This document shows positions 34,607-43,226 of a stretch of 53,559 nt of DNA, in pieces; position 1 is the stretch's first letter, and every line of letters begins with the position of its first letter. Location: contig CANJMY010000016.1 in the NCBI GenBank assembly GCA_947475315.1, positions 1-53,559 of the forward strand, given 5' to 3'. The position numbers and the translations under genes were made by a program. The notes beneath the pieces are model-generated. The model saw nothing but the letters and a program-made list of their open reading frames with translations, ran no database searches and had not been told where the DNA came from. Origin of the DNA: Pseudomonadota bacterium (GTDB taxonomy: Bacteria > Myxococcota_A > UBA796 > GCA-2862545).

Positions 34607-36516
34607 GGCGTCTCCACGCAGCGGTTCCACACCACGGTGGTGTGCCAGATCAGCATCTGCCCATACACCGACCACATGGCCGACTCCGGGGTCGTGTGCG
34701 CGCCGGCCTCGGCCTGCGGGGTGGTCATGGTCTGCAGGCTGTGCAGGCCCGACCGGCACACGGACGCTTGCTCGGTCGCCACGATCGGCCGCTGCGACGC
34801 CGCGCGAGAGAACGCGAACACGTCGTCGATGGTGTGGAACGCGGGCGCGCGTCCGACCAGGCACCCGAAGTCCCGCAAGATCGCGAAGGTCCGCCCCGCG
34901 CCGTCGAACGCGAACTGCCGGGAGCGTGGGTCGGTCGCGTTGGCGAGGCGCTCCACCCAGTTGGTCGCGCCGTTGTGCTCTTGGTCGAGCAGGAAGCCGC
35001 AGCCGAGGCCGCCTTCCCGACGCAGCTCCGGGCCGGTCCCCGCGGCCACCGCGCGCATCACGCCCTCCAGCGTCGCCTCGTCCTGGCCGTAGCGGCGCGC
35101 GCGGCTGGCGGCCCAGTCGTCCGCGCGACTCATCACGGTCTCCAGCGCCTGCCGGAGCTGCGCGCGGGCCGGGTCCTCCTCCGTACGGGCGGCGAGCAAG
35201 GCGGCGGCGCGGCGCTGGAGCTCGGCGGTCGCGCCCCGCTCGCCGGCGCTCGCCCAGGCCCACCACAGGGAGAGCGCCTCGTCGATCGTCAGGCCGGCGG
35301 CGGTGCGCTCGTCGCGGTGGAGCGCGGCCAGCGGCGACAGGCGCCTGCGGAGGCGGTCGATCTCGGCGGCCTGCTCGGGCGCCGGCGTGCACGACCGCAG
35401 CGCGCCGATCAGGTCGGGCCCCGGAGGCGCCCACAGGTTCAGGCCGCCGCTCAACACGAAGTCCCACGTGCTGCGCAGCAGGCCCGCGCGTTCGCCCGGC
35501 GCGCGATGCGAGGCGTCTGGCGCCGGCACGTCGGACGCGAGCGCGGTGTAGCCAAGCTCGTCGGCCTTGCGCTGCAGGCGGGTTCGGAACGACACGCCGT
35601 CGACCGCCGCAGGCTCGGTGATGGGGCCCGCCTGCATCCCGGCCCACCGCGTCATCTGCGCGTAGCGCTCGCAGGAGCGGCCCTGGTCCTCCAGCACCAT
35701 GGCCCGCAGCGCGAACGCGACGGCGGCGTCCATCTTGGCGGCGGGGTCGGCGGGCAACGCGGCGGGCAGGGGAGGGAGCGCGTCGAGCACGCGCTGCTCG
35801 GCGGCGGCGTGGGCGGTGTCCTGGCGCACGATCTGACGGGCCAGCTCGCCCTGGAGCAGCGCGCGCAGGTCTTGGAGCGCGGAGCGCGCCAGCGCGAACG
35901 CCGGGTCCCGCTGCAGCGCGACCTCGAATGCGGCGCGGGCGTCCTGGACTCGGCCAGCGGCTTGGGCGTCCACGCCGTCGCCGTAGGCGTGGAAGGCCTC
36001 CCAGGCCTCGGTCGGCGCGCGCACCATCAAGCGCCGCGTGGTGACGCCGTCCAGGTGGACGTCCAGCCCGTCGAGCAGGTCCGTGACCAGCTCCTTCTCG
36101 ACCGCGACGAAGTCCGTGAGCGCGCCGTGTGCGTCCGCCGCCGCCAGGACCCGGGCGGAGCGCACCTCCACCACCCGCGCGTCGAGCAGCAGCTGGTCGC
36201 CGACGATCGAGTAGCTCCCGGTGAGCAGGGTGTCCGCGCCGAGCCCCTGACCCAGCCGCTGCGCCGTACGTGGATCGACGAACCCGCTTCGCCCCAGCGC
36301 CAGCTCGTCGAGCACGGCGTCCAGACGTTCCCGCTCGACCAGATGGTAGGTGGGCAGATCGGCCAGGTCGCTGGTCAGCATGCCGGCCAGCGCGCCGCCC
36401 AAACCGTCCCACGATTGGTCGCCGGTGCCCTTAGCGAGGGGCAGCACGGCGATCGTCGTGGACGACACGTCGCCCGCGAGCGCGAGGGAGAGCAGGGCCG
36501 GGATCAGGGCGAGCAT
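34603..36516 (-). CDS. CsgG/FlgO-like secreted protein, large paralogue
   Basis: ATG 36516 gives 637 residues with a signal peptide (ALLSLALAGD). Residues about 20-150 carry the same CsgG/FlgO-like domain as the downstream gene (VERERLDAVLDELALGRSG, GADTLLTGSYSIVGDQLLL). A TPR-like stretch (about 185-240, AYGDGVDAQAAGRVQDARAAF) and about 380 residues of mostly helical, unassigned sequence with several cysteines follow. The frame is open further upstream, but that part lacks a signal and overlaps the divergent promoter. Together with the small paralogue it may form an envelope complex. Confidence 0.72.
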   Translation of the reverse strand: MLALIPALLSLALAGDVSSTTIAVLPLAKGTGDQSWDGLGGALAGMLTSDLADLPTYHLVERERLDAVLDELALGRSGFVDPRTAQRLGQGLGADTLLTGSYSIVGDQLLLDARVVEVRSARVLAAADAHGALTDFVAVEKELVTDLLDGLDVHLDGVTTRRLMVRAPTEAWEAFHAYGDGVDAQAAGRVQDARAAFEVALQRDPAFALARSALQDLRALLQGELARQIVRQDTAHAAAEQRVLDALPPLPAALPADPAAKMDAAVAFALRAMVLEDQGRSCERYAQMTRWAGMQAGPITEPAAVDGVSFRTRLQRKADELGYTALASDVPAPDASHRAPGERAGLLRSTWDFVLSGGLNLWAPPGPDLIGALRSCTPAPEQAAEIDRLRRRLSPLAALHRDERTAAGLTIDEALSLWWAWASAGERGATAELQRRAAALLAARTEEDPARAQLRQALETVMSRADDWAASRARRYGQDEATLEGVMRAVAAGTGPELRREGGLGCGFLLDQEHNGATNWVERLANATDPRSRQFAFDGAGRTFAILRDFGCLVGRAPAFHTIDDVFAFSRAASQRPIVATEQASVCRSGLHSLQTMTTPQAEAGAHTTPESAMWSVYGQMLIWHTTVVWNRCVETP

Positions 36517-36569
36517 CGGTCGCCCGTACTTCGACGCGGCGCGTCCGGCCCGCCGCTCGCGCTCCGCGG

Positions 36570-36597
36570 TTGAACCCGCGCCGTCCTCGTGTAGGAT
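36570..36597 (+). promoter_or_regulatory. Candidate sigma-70 promoter of MFS gene
   Basis: TTGAAC (36570-36575), a 16-nt spacer and TAGGAT (36592-36597) fit a housekeeping promoter. The predicted start near 36604 gives a short leader into GGGAGGA and the TTG start codon at 36617. Confidence 0.45.
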
Positions 36598-36616
36598 GCC
36601 GCCCGTGGGAGGAACG

Positions 36617-37951
36617 TTGAACAGCACTTCTGGTGGTCGCACCGTCCTGGACATGAACGCGTACCAATGGACGGTGCTGTTCGCGGCCTGGCTGGGCTGG
36701 GGCTTCGACGTCTTCGACGGGCTGCTCTTCAACTACGTGGCGCCCACCTGCGTCCCGACGCTCCTCCACATCCCGCTCGGCACGCCCGAGGCCAAGGCGG
36801 CGGCGCTGCAGTGGACGGGCATCCTCACCAGCGTGCTGCTGATCGGCTGGGCGGTCGGCGGCGTCGTGTTCGGCGCGGTCGCGGACCGGCTGGGTCGGAC
36901 CCGCACGCTGCTGCTGACCATGCTGATCTACGCGCTCGGCACGGCGGCCTGCGCGTTCGCCCCCAACATCTGGGTGCTGCTGGCCTGCCGCATCGTCGCC
37001 AGCCTGGGCATCGGCGGCGAGTGGGCGGCGGGCGCGTCCATGGTGGCTGAGGTGGTGCCCGAGCACCGCCGCGTGGAGGCGGGCGCGCTGCTCTACACGT
37101 CGGCGCCGGTGGGCCTGTTCCTCGCGACCTACGTGACCTGGTTCATCCAGGGCGTGGCCTTCTCTGGATCGCCCGAGGTGTCCTGGCGCTACGTGTTCCT
37201 GTGCGGGCTGATCCCCGCGGGTGTGGCGTTCCTGGTGCGGCTGTTCGTGAAGGAGCCGGAGCGCTGGAAGGCCGTCGCCACGGACCTGCCTCCGCGCCTG
37301 TCGGAGCTGTTTTCGCCTGCGCTCCGCTCGCGCACGCTGTCGGGTCTGGGCATGGCGGTGACCGCGCTGCTGATGTGGTGGAGCTGCAACGCGTTCCTGC
37401 CGCTCGTCGCGTCGGGCCTGGCCGCGGCCGAGGCCAAGACGCTGGCGCTGGAGCCCCAGGCGACCACCAAGCTGGTGGAGAGCTGGAAGGCGATCGCGAC
37501 CAACTCGTTCAACCTGGGCGGGCTGATCGGCACGCTGCTGACCGTGCCGGTGAGCAAGATCTTTGGGCGGCGTGTGATGTTCGGCGCCTACTTCCTGGCG
37601 AGCGCCGCGGCGATCCTGGCCACCTTCGGCCTGGACATGCCGGGCGAGACGCGCCTGTACATGTACTTCTTGATCGGCCTGACCGTGTTCGGCGTGTTCG
37701 GCAGCTTCACCTACTACCTGCCGGAGCTGTACCCGACGCGACTGCGCGGCACCGGCGCGGGCTTCTGCTACAACGCAGGCCGCGTGATCGCCGCGGGCGG
37801 ACCGTTCTTGGTGGGACACATCGCGTCGCAGGGGGCGGACAGCCTCAAGGCGGCGCTCGGCGTGCTGTTCTGGGTGGGCGTGGTGCCGCTGCTGGGCATG
37901 CTCCTGCTGCCTTGGGTCCACGAGACGCGCGACGCGGTGCTCGAAGACTGA
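36617..37951 (+). CDS. MFS metabolite transporter (AAHS/MHS-like)
   Basis: TTG 36617, preceded by GGGAGGA, gives 444 residues with 12 helices. The loop 2-3 motif GAVADRLGRTRTL and RIVASLGIGGEWAAG in helix 4 region place it with aromatic-acid:H+ and metabolite:H+ symporters; the matching loop in the second half is KIFGRRVMFG. The later half also contains LYPTRLRGTGAGFCYNAGR, a hallmark of this group. It should import an organic acid or sugar acid by proton symport; the substrate cannot be predicted. ATG 36653 is a less favoured start, as no ribosome site precedes it. Confidence 0.85.
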   Translation: MNSTSGGRTVLDMNAYQWTVLFAAWLGWGFDVFDGLLFNYVAPTCVPTLLHIPLGTPEAKAAALQWTGILTSVLLIGWAVGGVVFGAVADRLGRTRTLLLTMLIYALGTAACAFAPNIWVLLACRIVASLGIGGEWAAGASMVAEVVPEHRRVEAGALLYTSAPVGLFLATYVTWFIQGVAFSGSPEVSWRYVFLCGLIPAGVAFLVRLFVKEPERWKAVATDLPPRLSELFSPALRSRTLSGLGMAVTALLMWWSCNAFLPLVASGLAAAEAKTLALEPQATTKLVESWKAIATNSFNLGGLIGTLLTVPVSKIFGRRVMFGAYFLASAAAILATFGLDMPGETRLYMYFLIGLTVFGVFGSFTYYLPELYPTRLRGTGAGFCYNAGRVIAAGGPFLVGHIASQGADSLKAALGVLFWVGVVPLLGMLLLPWVHETRDAVLED

Positions 37952-38018
37952 CCGAGACGACCCGCACGGCGACACCGCCGCACCCTCGTGCTACCCCGAT
38001 GACGGATGGTGGTGTCGG

Positions 38019-39194
38019 ATGTCCAACCTCACGGACCTGAGCCCGGTGATCCCCCGGCCAGAGCACGTCGATCGCCGCTTGGCGCAGCTCATGCGGCGAG
38101 GCAGCGCGAACGTGGGCCAGTCCGCGCAGATGGACCGCCTGATGATCATGCTGACGCGCTCGTGCGACCTGCGCTGCGCGTACTGCTTCGTGGGCCTGTC
38201 TGAGGACGGCTACGGCGAGTCGCACGATGGCCACGCCGACCCCACCGTGTTTGCCCAGGCCACGCCGGGCATGCCCCGCGGCGACATGTCGTCCGAGACC
38301 CTGCGTCGCGCGATCGACCTGCTGATGCGCTCGGAGCGCCCTGAGCTGGGCATCCAGATGTTCGGCGGCGAGCCGACCCGGCGCTGGGATGAGGTGGTCG
38401 AGCTGATCGAGTACGCCTGGAACCACCCGGACCGCCGGGCCCGCCCGATTGAGCTGCTGTTCACGACCAACGGCGTGAACCTCACCGCGGAGCGCCTGGA
38501 GCGCCTCAAGCCCTACCCGGTGCTCTGGCAGTTCAGTCTGGACGGCGACGAGCGGGGCAGCCGCTTCCGGCGTGGTCACCTGCTGCCGCACGACAACGCC
38601 GTCGACCGCATGCAGAACAGCATCCGCGTGCTCAACGAGTCCGGCGTGCGCTGGTTCATGAACTCCACGTTGCCGCCGGCCGCGGGCGGTGAGGTGATGA
38701 CGCGCTACCGCTGGGCGCGCGACGCAGGCGTGCCTGCGCTCCAGATGAACTACGCGACCGGCATGACCTGGTCCGACGCGCAGTCCGACGCGTACTTGAT
38801 CGGCCTGCAGGAGATGCTGCTCGACCACGCCAAGCGACCGGACGGCTTCGACCTGTTCAACTGGCGCAACAACGCAGACCCCGCGCCGCTCTGCGCGGAT
38901 GTGATCTGCGACGTGGACGGCACCCTCTACCAGTGCGGCGCGATCTTCCACGAGCGCCGCTTCCCCGAGCTCAAGAAGGTCTACCGGCGCGCGCACTTGG
39001 ACGACACGCCGGCGTTCGGAGGCCTGCGCCTGACGCTCGATGAGCTGTGGGCCGCCACCGAGGCGGGCCTGGCCTACGACGCCGACGAGCTGCGCGTGTT
39101 CGAGCAGGGCATGCGCCTGGGCGCCGCGGTCGATCTGGTGGTGCAGGTGACCAAGCGCCGACTGGGCATCCAGGGCGGCGGGCCGGGCATGTAG
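38019..39194 (+). CDS. Radical SAM protein with SPASM-like cysteines
   Basis: This 391-residue protein has the radical SAM cluster motif C49-x3-C53-x2-C56 (SCDLRCAYC) and the SAM-binding GGEP (116-119). Three cysteines near the end (C292, C297, C306 in PLCADVICDVDGTLYQCG) recall a reduced SPASM domain, as found in enzymes that modify peptides or proteins. A stretch of acidic and His residues (SEDGYGESHDGHAD, 61-74) directly after the cluster is unusual. No precursor-peptide gene is seen in the 67-nt gap upstream or the 1-nt gap downstream, so the substrate is unknown. Confidence 0.88.
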   Translation: MSNLTDLSPVIPRPEHVDRRLAQLMRRGSANVGQSAQMDRLMIMLTRSCDLRCAYCFVGLSEDGYGESHDGHADPTVFAQATPGMPRGDMSSETLRRAIDLLMRSERPELGIQMFGGEPTRRWDEVVELIEYAWNHPDRRARPIELLFTTNGVNLTAERLERLKPYPVLWQFSLDGDERGSRFRRGHLLPHDNAVDRMQNSIRVLNESGVRWFMNSTLPPAAGGEVMTRYRWARDAGVPALQMNYATGMTWSDAQSDAYLIGLQEMLLDHAKRPDGFDLFNWRNNADPAPLCADVICDVDGTLYQCGAIFHERRFPELKKVYRRAHLDDTPAFGGLRLTLDELWAATEAGLAYDADELRVFEQGMRLGAAVDLVVQVTKRRLGIQGGGPGM

Positions 39195-39195
39195 C

Positions 39196-39648
39196 TCAGG
39201 TCGAGCGGCGCGGGCGCTGCTTGGCCGCCACCGACTTGATCACCACGCCGCCTGGGCGCGTCGGATCGATCGGCGATCGCGCACGCTCCAGCGCCGCGGA
39301 GATCAGCGCCTGGATCTCGGGCCTGTCCAGATCGTCCGCGGTCTGGAGCACGACGTGGCGCACCTTGTTCCCGGCGCCCAGCAAGAGCTCGTCAGGGTCC
39401 GGCAGGCGAGGGCCGTCCTGCAGGAAGAACAAGCTGACCCAGCGCGGGTAGAGCGCGACCGAGAAGATCGCGTCGCCGATCGTGTCGTTCGGGCCCAAGC
39501 CGATCGCGAGCGCGTTGTAGTCGTCGTACACCAGGGCGATGGCCCCAGGGACCCGCGCGCGCATGCGACCGAGCACGTCACGCGCGACGGCCGCCACGTC
39601 TGCGTCGTAGCGATCGATGAAGGCTTCGAGATCGGACTCGGCGGTCAC
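39196..39648 (-). CDS. DUF1801 family protein
   Basis: This 150-residue soluble protein has the DUF1801 (YdhG-like) pattern: ALVYDDYNALAIGLGPND, FSVALYPRWVSLFFLQDG, and the basic end with VVLQTADDL. Members are small proteins of unknown biochemical role. The stop is 1 nt from the stop of the convergent radical SAM gene. Confidence 0.8.
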   Translation of the reverse strand: MTAESDLEAFIDRYDADVAAVARDVLGRMRARVPGAIALVYDDYNALAIGLGPNDTIGDAIFSVALYPRWVSLFFLQDGPRLPDPDELLLGAGNKVRHVVLQTADDLDRPEIQALISAALERARSPIDPTRPGGVVIKSVAAKQRPRRST

Positions 39649-39675
39649 GCGTCGACGCTCCGGGCAGGGAGACGA

Positions 39676-40065
39676 CTAGCTTGGCGCGGAGGCCTGCGGG
39701 GGCTGCCAGAGCTCGATGCGATTGCCTTCGGGGTCCATGACCCAGCCGAAGCTGCCGTACTCGGACACGTCGGTGTTGTCGTCCACCGTGCAGCCGGCGG
39801 CGCGCAGGGTGGCCAGCAGCGCGGTGAGATCGTCGACCACGTAGTTGATCATGAACGGGGCTGCGCTCGGGTGGAACTTCGTCGACGACGCGTCGAACAC
39901 GCTCCACACCGTCTGGCCGTCCGGCGCCGCCGGCTGGGCCCACGGGAACGTGGTGCCGCCCCAGGACTGCACGTCGATGCCCAGGTGCTCCTTGTACCAG
40001 GCGCGCAGCGCGACCGGATCCCGAGCCTTGAAGAAGATCCCGCCCACACCGGTCACACGCGCCAC
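39676..40065 (-). CDS. VOC-family (glyoxalase/bleomycin resistance fold) protein
   Basis: This 129-residue protein has two beta-alpha-beta-beta-beta modules. The first begins VGGIFFKARDPVALRAWY and the second ends FGWVMDPEGNRIELWQP, with the metal-ligand glutamate in NRIELW. VOC enzymes include glyoxalases, dioxygenases and antibiotic-binding proteins; nothing shown here narrows the choice. It lies upstream of the DUF1801 gene (27-nt gap), likely in one transcript. Confidence 0.88.
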   Translation of the reverse strand: MARVTGVGGIFFKARDPVALRAWYKEHLGIDVQSWGGTTFPWAQPAAPDGQTVWSVFDASSTKFHPSAAPFMINYVVDDLTALLATLRAAGCTVDDNTDVSEYGSFGWVMDPEGNRIELWQPPQASAPS

Positions 40066-40184
40066 GCGCCCTCCATCTGGGCGAGCCTACCCCGGGTGGC
40101 GGACGCCGACGATCCAGGGGGTTACGAACTCGTCCCCGCGAAGGTACCACGCCGACGCCGACTTCCCGCCCCGGAGCCCCCCGG

Positions 40185-42398
40185 ATGCTTGCCCTGATCT
40201 CTCGTTTGGTGACGCGGTTCCCCCGTCAGGTGGTCATCGCGTTCCTCGTGATCGGGATCGTCGGCGCGTTCTTCGGCGCGTCGGTCCAGCGCGACCTGGC
40301 CGCCGCGGGCCTTGAGGATCCTGGCAGCGAGGCGATCGCCGCCAGCAAGGCGCTGATGGACACCATCGGCGTGGGCGATCCCGACCTGATGCTCATCGTC
40401 GGCAGCAAGGACAAGCCGATCGACAAGGTCGACCCGAACGCGTCGGTGACGGACCTGGTCGCCATGCTCAAGGCCGACGCGGCCGTGCAGCGCGTGACGT
40501 CGCCGCTCGACAAGTACGAGCACGGTCTGATCTCCGCGGACGGTACCCGCGCGCTGGTGCTGGTCGAGCTCAAGGGCACGGGCCGCGAGAAGTCCGACGC
40601 GCTCAACCGCCTCTACCCGGAGATCCAGAAGGGCCCCGTGCCTGTGATGATCGGCGGCCCCACCGCCGCCGAGCGCATCGCCCAGGAGCTCGCGATGCAC
40701 GACCTGGAGCGCGCCGAGCTGCTGGCGCTCCCCGTCGTCGCGCTGCTGCTCCTGCTGTTCTTCCGGGGGCCCTACGCCGCCGCGCTCCCGCTCGCCGTGG
40801 GCGTGGTCGCCATCCCGGTGTCGTTCGCCGTGCTGCGCATCCTGACGCACTTCACCGAGGTGTCGGTCTTCGCGCTCAACGTCGGCACCTTCATCGGGAC
40901 CGGCCTGTCGATCGACTACGCCATGGTCCTGGTCCAACGGTTCCGAGACGAGGTCGCGCTCGGGGCCGAGTACCACGAGGCGGTCGACAAGATGCTGCGC
41001 ACGTCCGGCCGCGCCATCGTGGTGTCGGGCGTGACGGTCGCGGCCAGCATGCTCGCGCTCCTGGTGTTCCCGCTGGGCCTGCTCCGCAGCATCGGCATCG
41101 CCGGCGCGCTGGTGGTCGTGTGCGCCATGGCGGCCGCGCTGATCCTGCTGCCCGCGCTGCTGATGGTGCTGGGTCCCAAGATCGGCAAGACCGCGCACCT
41201 GCCCGAGAGCGGCGGGTGGTGGGCGCGTGTGGCCGACGCGGTGATGGCCCGCCCCATCCTGGTGACCGTGGCGGTGCTCGCGCTGCTCGGCATGCTCGCC
41301 GCGCCCGCGCTGCGCCTCAAGACCATCATGCCGGACGTGAACACGTTCCCGGCCGAGACCGACGTGCGCATTGTCGACGGCATGCTGGACGAGGTGACCG
41401 GCTTCGGCGCCGAGAACCACACGCCGATCGTCGCGCTCGTGCACACCCAGGGCGACGTGATCAAGCCTGAGAACACCGCGGCCGTCGTCGCGTGGATCAA
41501 GGCGGTCAAGGCGCTGCCGGGCGTGGCCAAGGTGGAGAGCCCGTTCGCCACCGGGTCGTTCACCGACCCCAAGATCGCCAAGACCTACCTGACCAACCCG
41601 TTCCTCATGCCGAGCGAGCTGCGCTGGGCGGTGCAGGCCACCACCAAGGGTGACTTCACCGTGGTCAAGATTGTCCCGGTCGCGCGGTGGCGTACGAACG
41701 AGGCCGCCGCCATGGTGCAGGCCGTTCGCGATGTTCACACCGCCGACGACGTTCGTGTCCTCGTCGGAGGCCCCACCGCGGTGATCAGCGACGCCCGCAC
41801 CGCCATGAGCGAGAAGCTGCCGCTCGCGCTGGGGATCATCGTCCTGGTGAACCTCATCCTGCTGTTCGTCGCGTTCGGGTCGGTCGTCGTCCCGATCAAG
41901 GCCGTGCTGATGAACATCGCGTCGATCGGCGCCAGCTTCGGCGCGCTGGTCTGGATCTTCCAGGACGGGCACCTGGTCGGCCTGCTCGGCTTTGAGCCGC
42001 CCGGCGGCATCGACCTGACCGTCCCCGTCATCATGTTCGCCGTCGTGTTCGGCCTCTCCATGGACTACGAGGTCTTCCTCCTCTCCCGCATCAAGGAGGA
42101 GATGGATCGCACTGGCGACAACAAGGCCAGCGTGCGCGAAGGCCTGGAGAAGACCGGCAGCATCATCACGCGGGCCGCGGCGCTGCTGATCGTGGTCGTG
42201 ATCGGCTTCGCCGCCGGTCGCTTCCTGTTCGTGCAGGAGCTGGGCGCGGGCATGGTCGTCGCCATCACGATCGACGCCACCATCGTGCGCGCGCTGCTGG
42301 TGCCTGCCACCATGGTGCTGCTGGGTGACGCCAACTGGTGGGCCCCTGCGCCCCTCAAGCGTTTGTGGACGTGGCTCGACATGGAGGTCAAGGAGTGA
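40185..42398 (+). CDS. MMPL-family RND exporter
   Basis: This 737-residue protein consists of two repeats of one helix, a periplasmic domain and five helices. Typical MMPL pieces are visible: LSIDYAMVLVQRFRDE in the first membrane block and FGLSMDYEVFLLSRIKEE in the second, both carrying the D-Y pair used for proton transfer. MMPL proteins move lipids, glycolipids or siderophores to the outer membrane; hopanoid and mycolic-acid exporters belong here. A lipoprotein gene follows closely (42434) and could encode an accessory component. Confidence 0.9.
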   Translation: MLALISRLVTRFPRQVVIAFLVIGIVGAFFGASVQRDLAAAGLEDPGSEAIAASKALMDTIGVGDPDLMLIVGSKDKPIDKVDPNASVTDLVAMLKADAAVQRVTSPLDKYEHGLISADGTRALVLVELKGTGREKSDALNRLYPEIQKGPVPVMIGGPTAAERIAQELAMHDLERAELLALPVVALLLLLFFRGPYAAALPLAVGVVAIPVSFAVLRILTHFTEVSVFALNVGTFIGTGLSIDYAMVLVQRFRDEVALGAEYHEAVDKMLRTSGRAIVVSGVTVAASMLALLVFPLGLLRSIGIAGALVVVCAMAAALILLPALLMVLGPKIGKTAHLPESGGWWARVADAVMARPILVTVAVLALLGMLAAPALRLKTIMPDVNTFPAETDVRIVDGMLDEVTGFGAENHTPIVALVHTQGDVIKPENTAAVVAWIKAVKALPGVAKVESPFATGSFTDPKIAKTYLTNPFLMPSELRWAVQATTKGDFTVVKIVPVARWRTNEAAAMVQAVRDVHTADDVRVLVGGPTAVISDARTAMSEKLPLALGIIVLVNLILLFVAFGSVVVPIKAVLMNIASIGASFGALVWIFQDGHLVGLLGFEPPGGIDLTVPVIMFAVVFGLSMDYEVFLLSRIKEEMDRTGDNKASVREGLEKTGSIITRAAALLIVVVIGFAAGRFLFVQELGAGMVVAITIDATIVRALLVPATMVLLGDANWWAPAPLKRLWTWLDMEVKE

Positions 42399-42433
42399 GC
42401 AGAGGCCCGGTTCGTGGGGACTTGGGAGGGAGC

Positions 42434-43177
42434 ATGCTGTCACGACACGGGCTGCTGGTGGGCGTGATGCTTGCCGCCGGGTGTCGGGGTGCAGACCCCG
42501 ACGTCAAGATCCCGCTCCCCGATCGGTGCGGCGAGGACGGCGTCTCCACCTGCCTCAAGCCCACCCAGACCGACGCCTTCTACGTCGACCAGGGCATGCG
42601 CTACTTCGACAGCCTGGACGCGAGCGCCGACCGGACCAGCCGGCCCACCTACTCAGAGCGCGTCGCCCGCTGGGAGTGGCCGCCCTGGCTGCTGCTCACC
42701 GGCTACGGCCGCGACATGATCCCCGTGGTGGACGAGCTGGTCCTCGCCGCCCAGCCGGACACCACCGTGCCGACGCGCGACTGCCGCGCGTTCCCCGTGC
42801 AGCCCTTCGCGCGCTGCCGCGTCACCATGTCGATCGAGGCCAAGGGCTGCGGCATCTTCGAAGAGTTCACCTTCAACGACCAAGGTGAGATCACCTTCGT
42901 CGAGGCGTGGTCCGACCTGCCCGGGCTGGGCCCGACCGACGACCCCACCGACCTGTGGGCCGAAGGGCCCAACGTGCACCGGCTGTCGACCCGCATCCCC
43001 GGCCTGGGCAACCCGGACGGCCTGATCGACCCGACCGGCCGCGCGATGACCCAAATCGCCGCGTCCGACGTGGAGGTCGCCGACTTCGTGGCGCGCACCC
43101 AGGACTTCTGGCCCATGTGGTCCGCCACGCTGGACGCGGCGGGGGACGACTTCTACGCGCGCGGGTGCGGCTGGTAG
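42434..43177 (+). CDS. Lipoprotein of unknown function
   Basis: ATG 42434 with GGGAGGG upstream gives 247 residues with a lipoprotein signal ending LAAGC (C17). An alternative GTG at 42395 overlaps the MMPL stop (GTGA) but would put a polar leader before the signal. The mature part has several short Cys-containing segments and a region (VTMSIEAKGCGIFEEFTFN, then IPGLGNPDGLIDP) resembling NTF2/SnoaL-like folds. No catalytic motif is evident. The location right after the MMPL gene suggests a role in the same export process. Confidence 0.68.
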   Translation: MLSRHGLLVGVMLAAGCRGADPDVKIPLPDRCGEDGVSTCLKPTQTDAFYVDQGMRYFDSLDASADRTSRPTYSERVARWEWPPWLLLTGYGRDMIPVVDELVLAAQPDTTVPTRDCRAFPVQPFARCRVTMSIEAKGCGIFEEFTFNDQGEITFVEAWSDLPGLGPTDDPTDLWAEGPNVHRLSTRIPGLGNPDGLIDPTGRAMTQIAASDVEVADFVARTQDFWPMWSATLDAAGDDFYARGCGW

Positions 43178-43226
43178 CGGGCGCGGGGAGCGCTCGGGCC
43201 CCCCAGCGTCCGCCTGTCCGTCGCCG

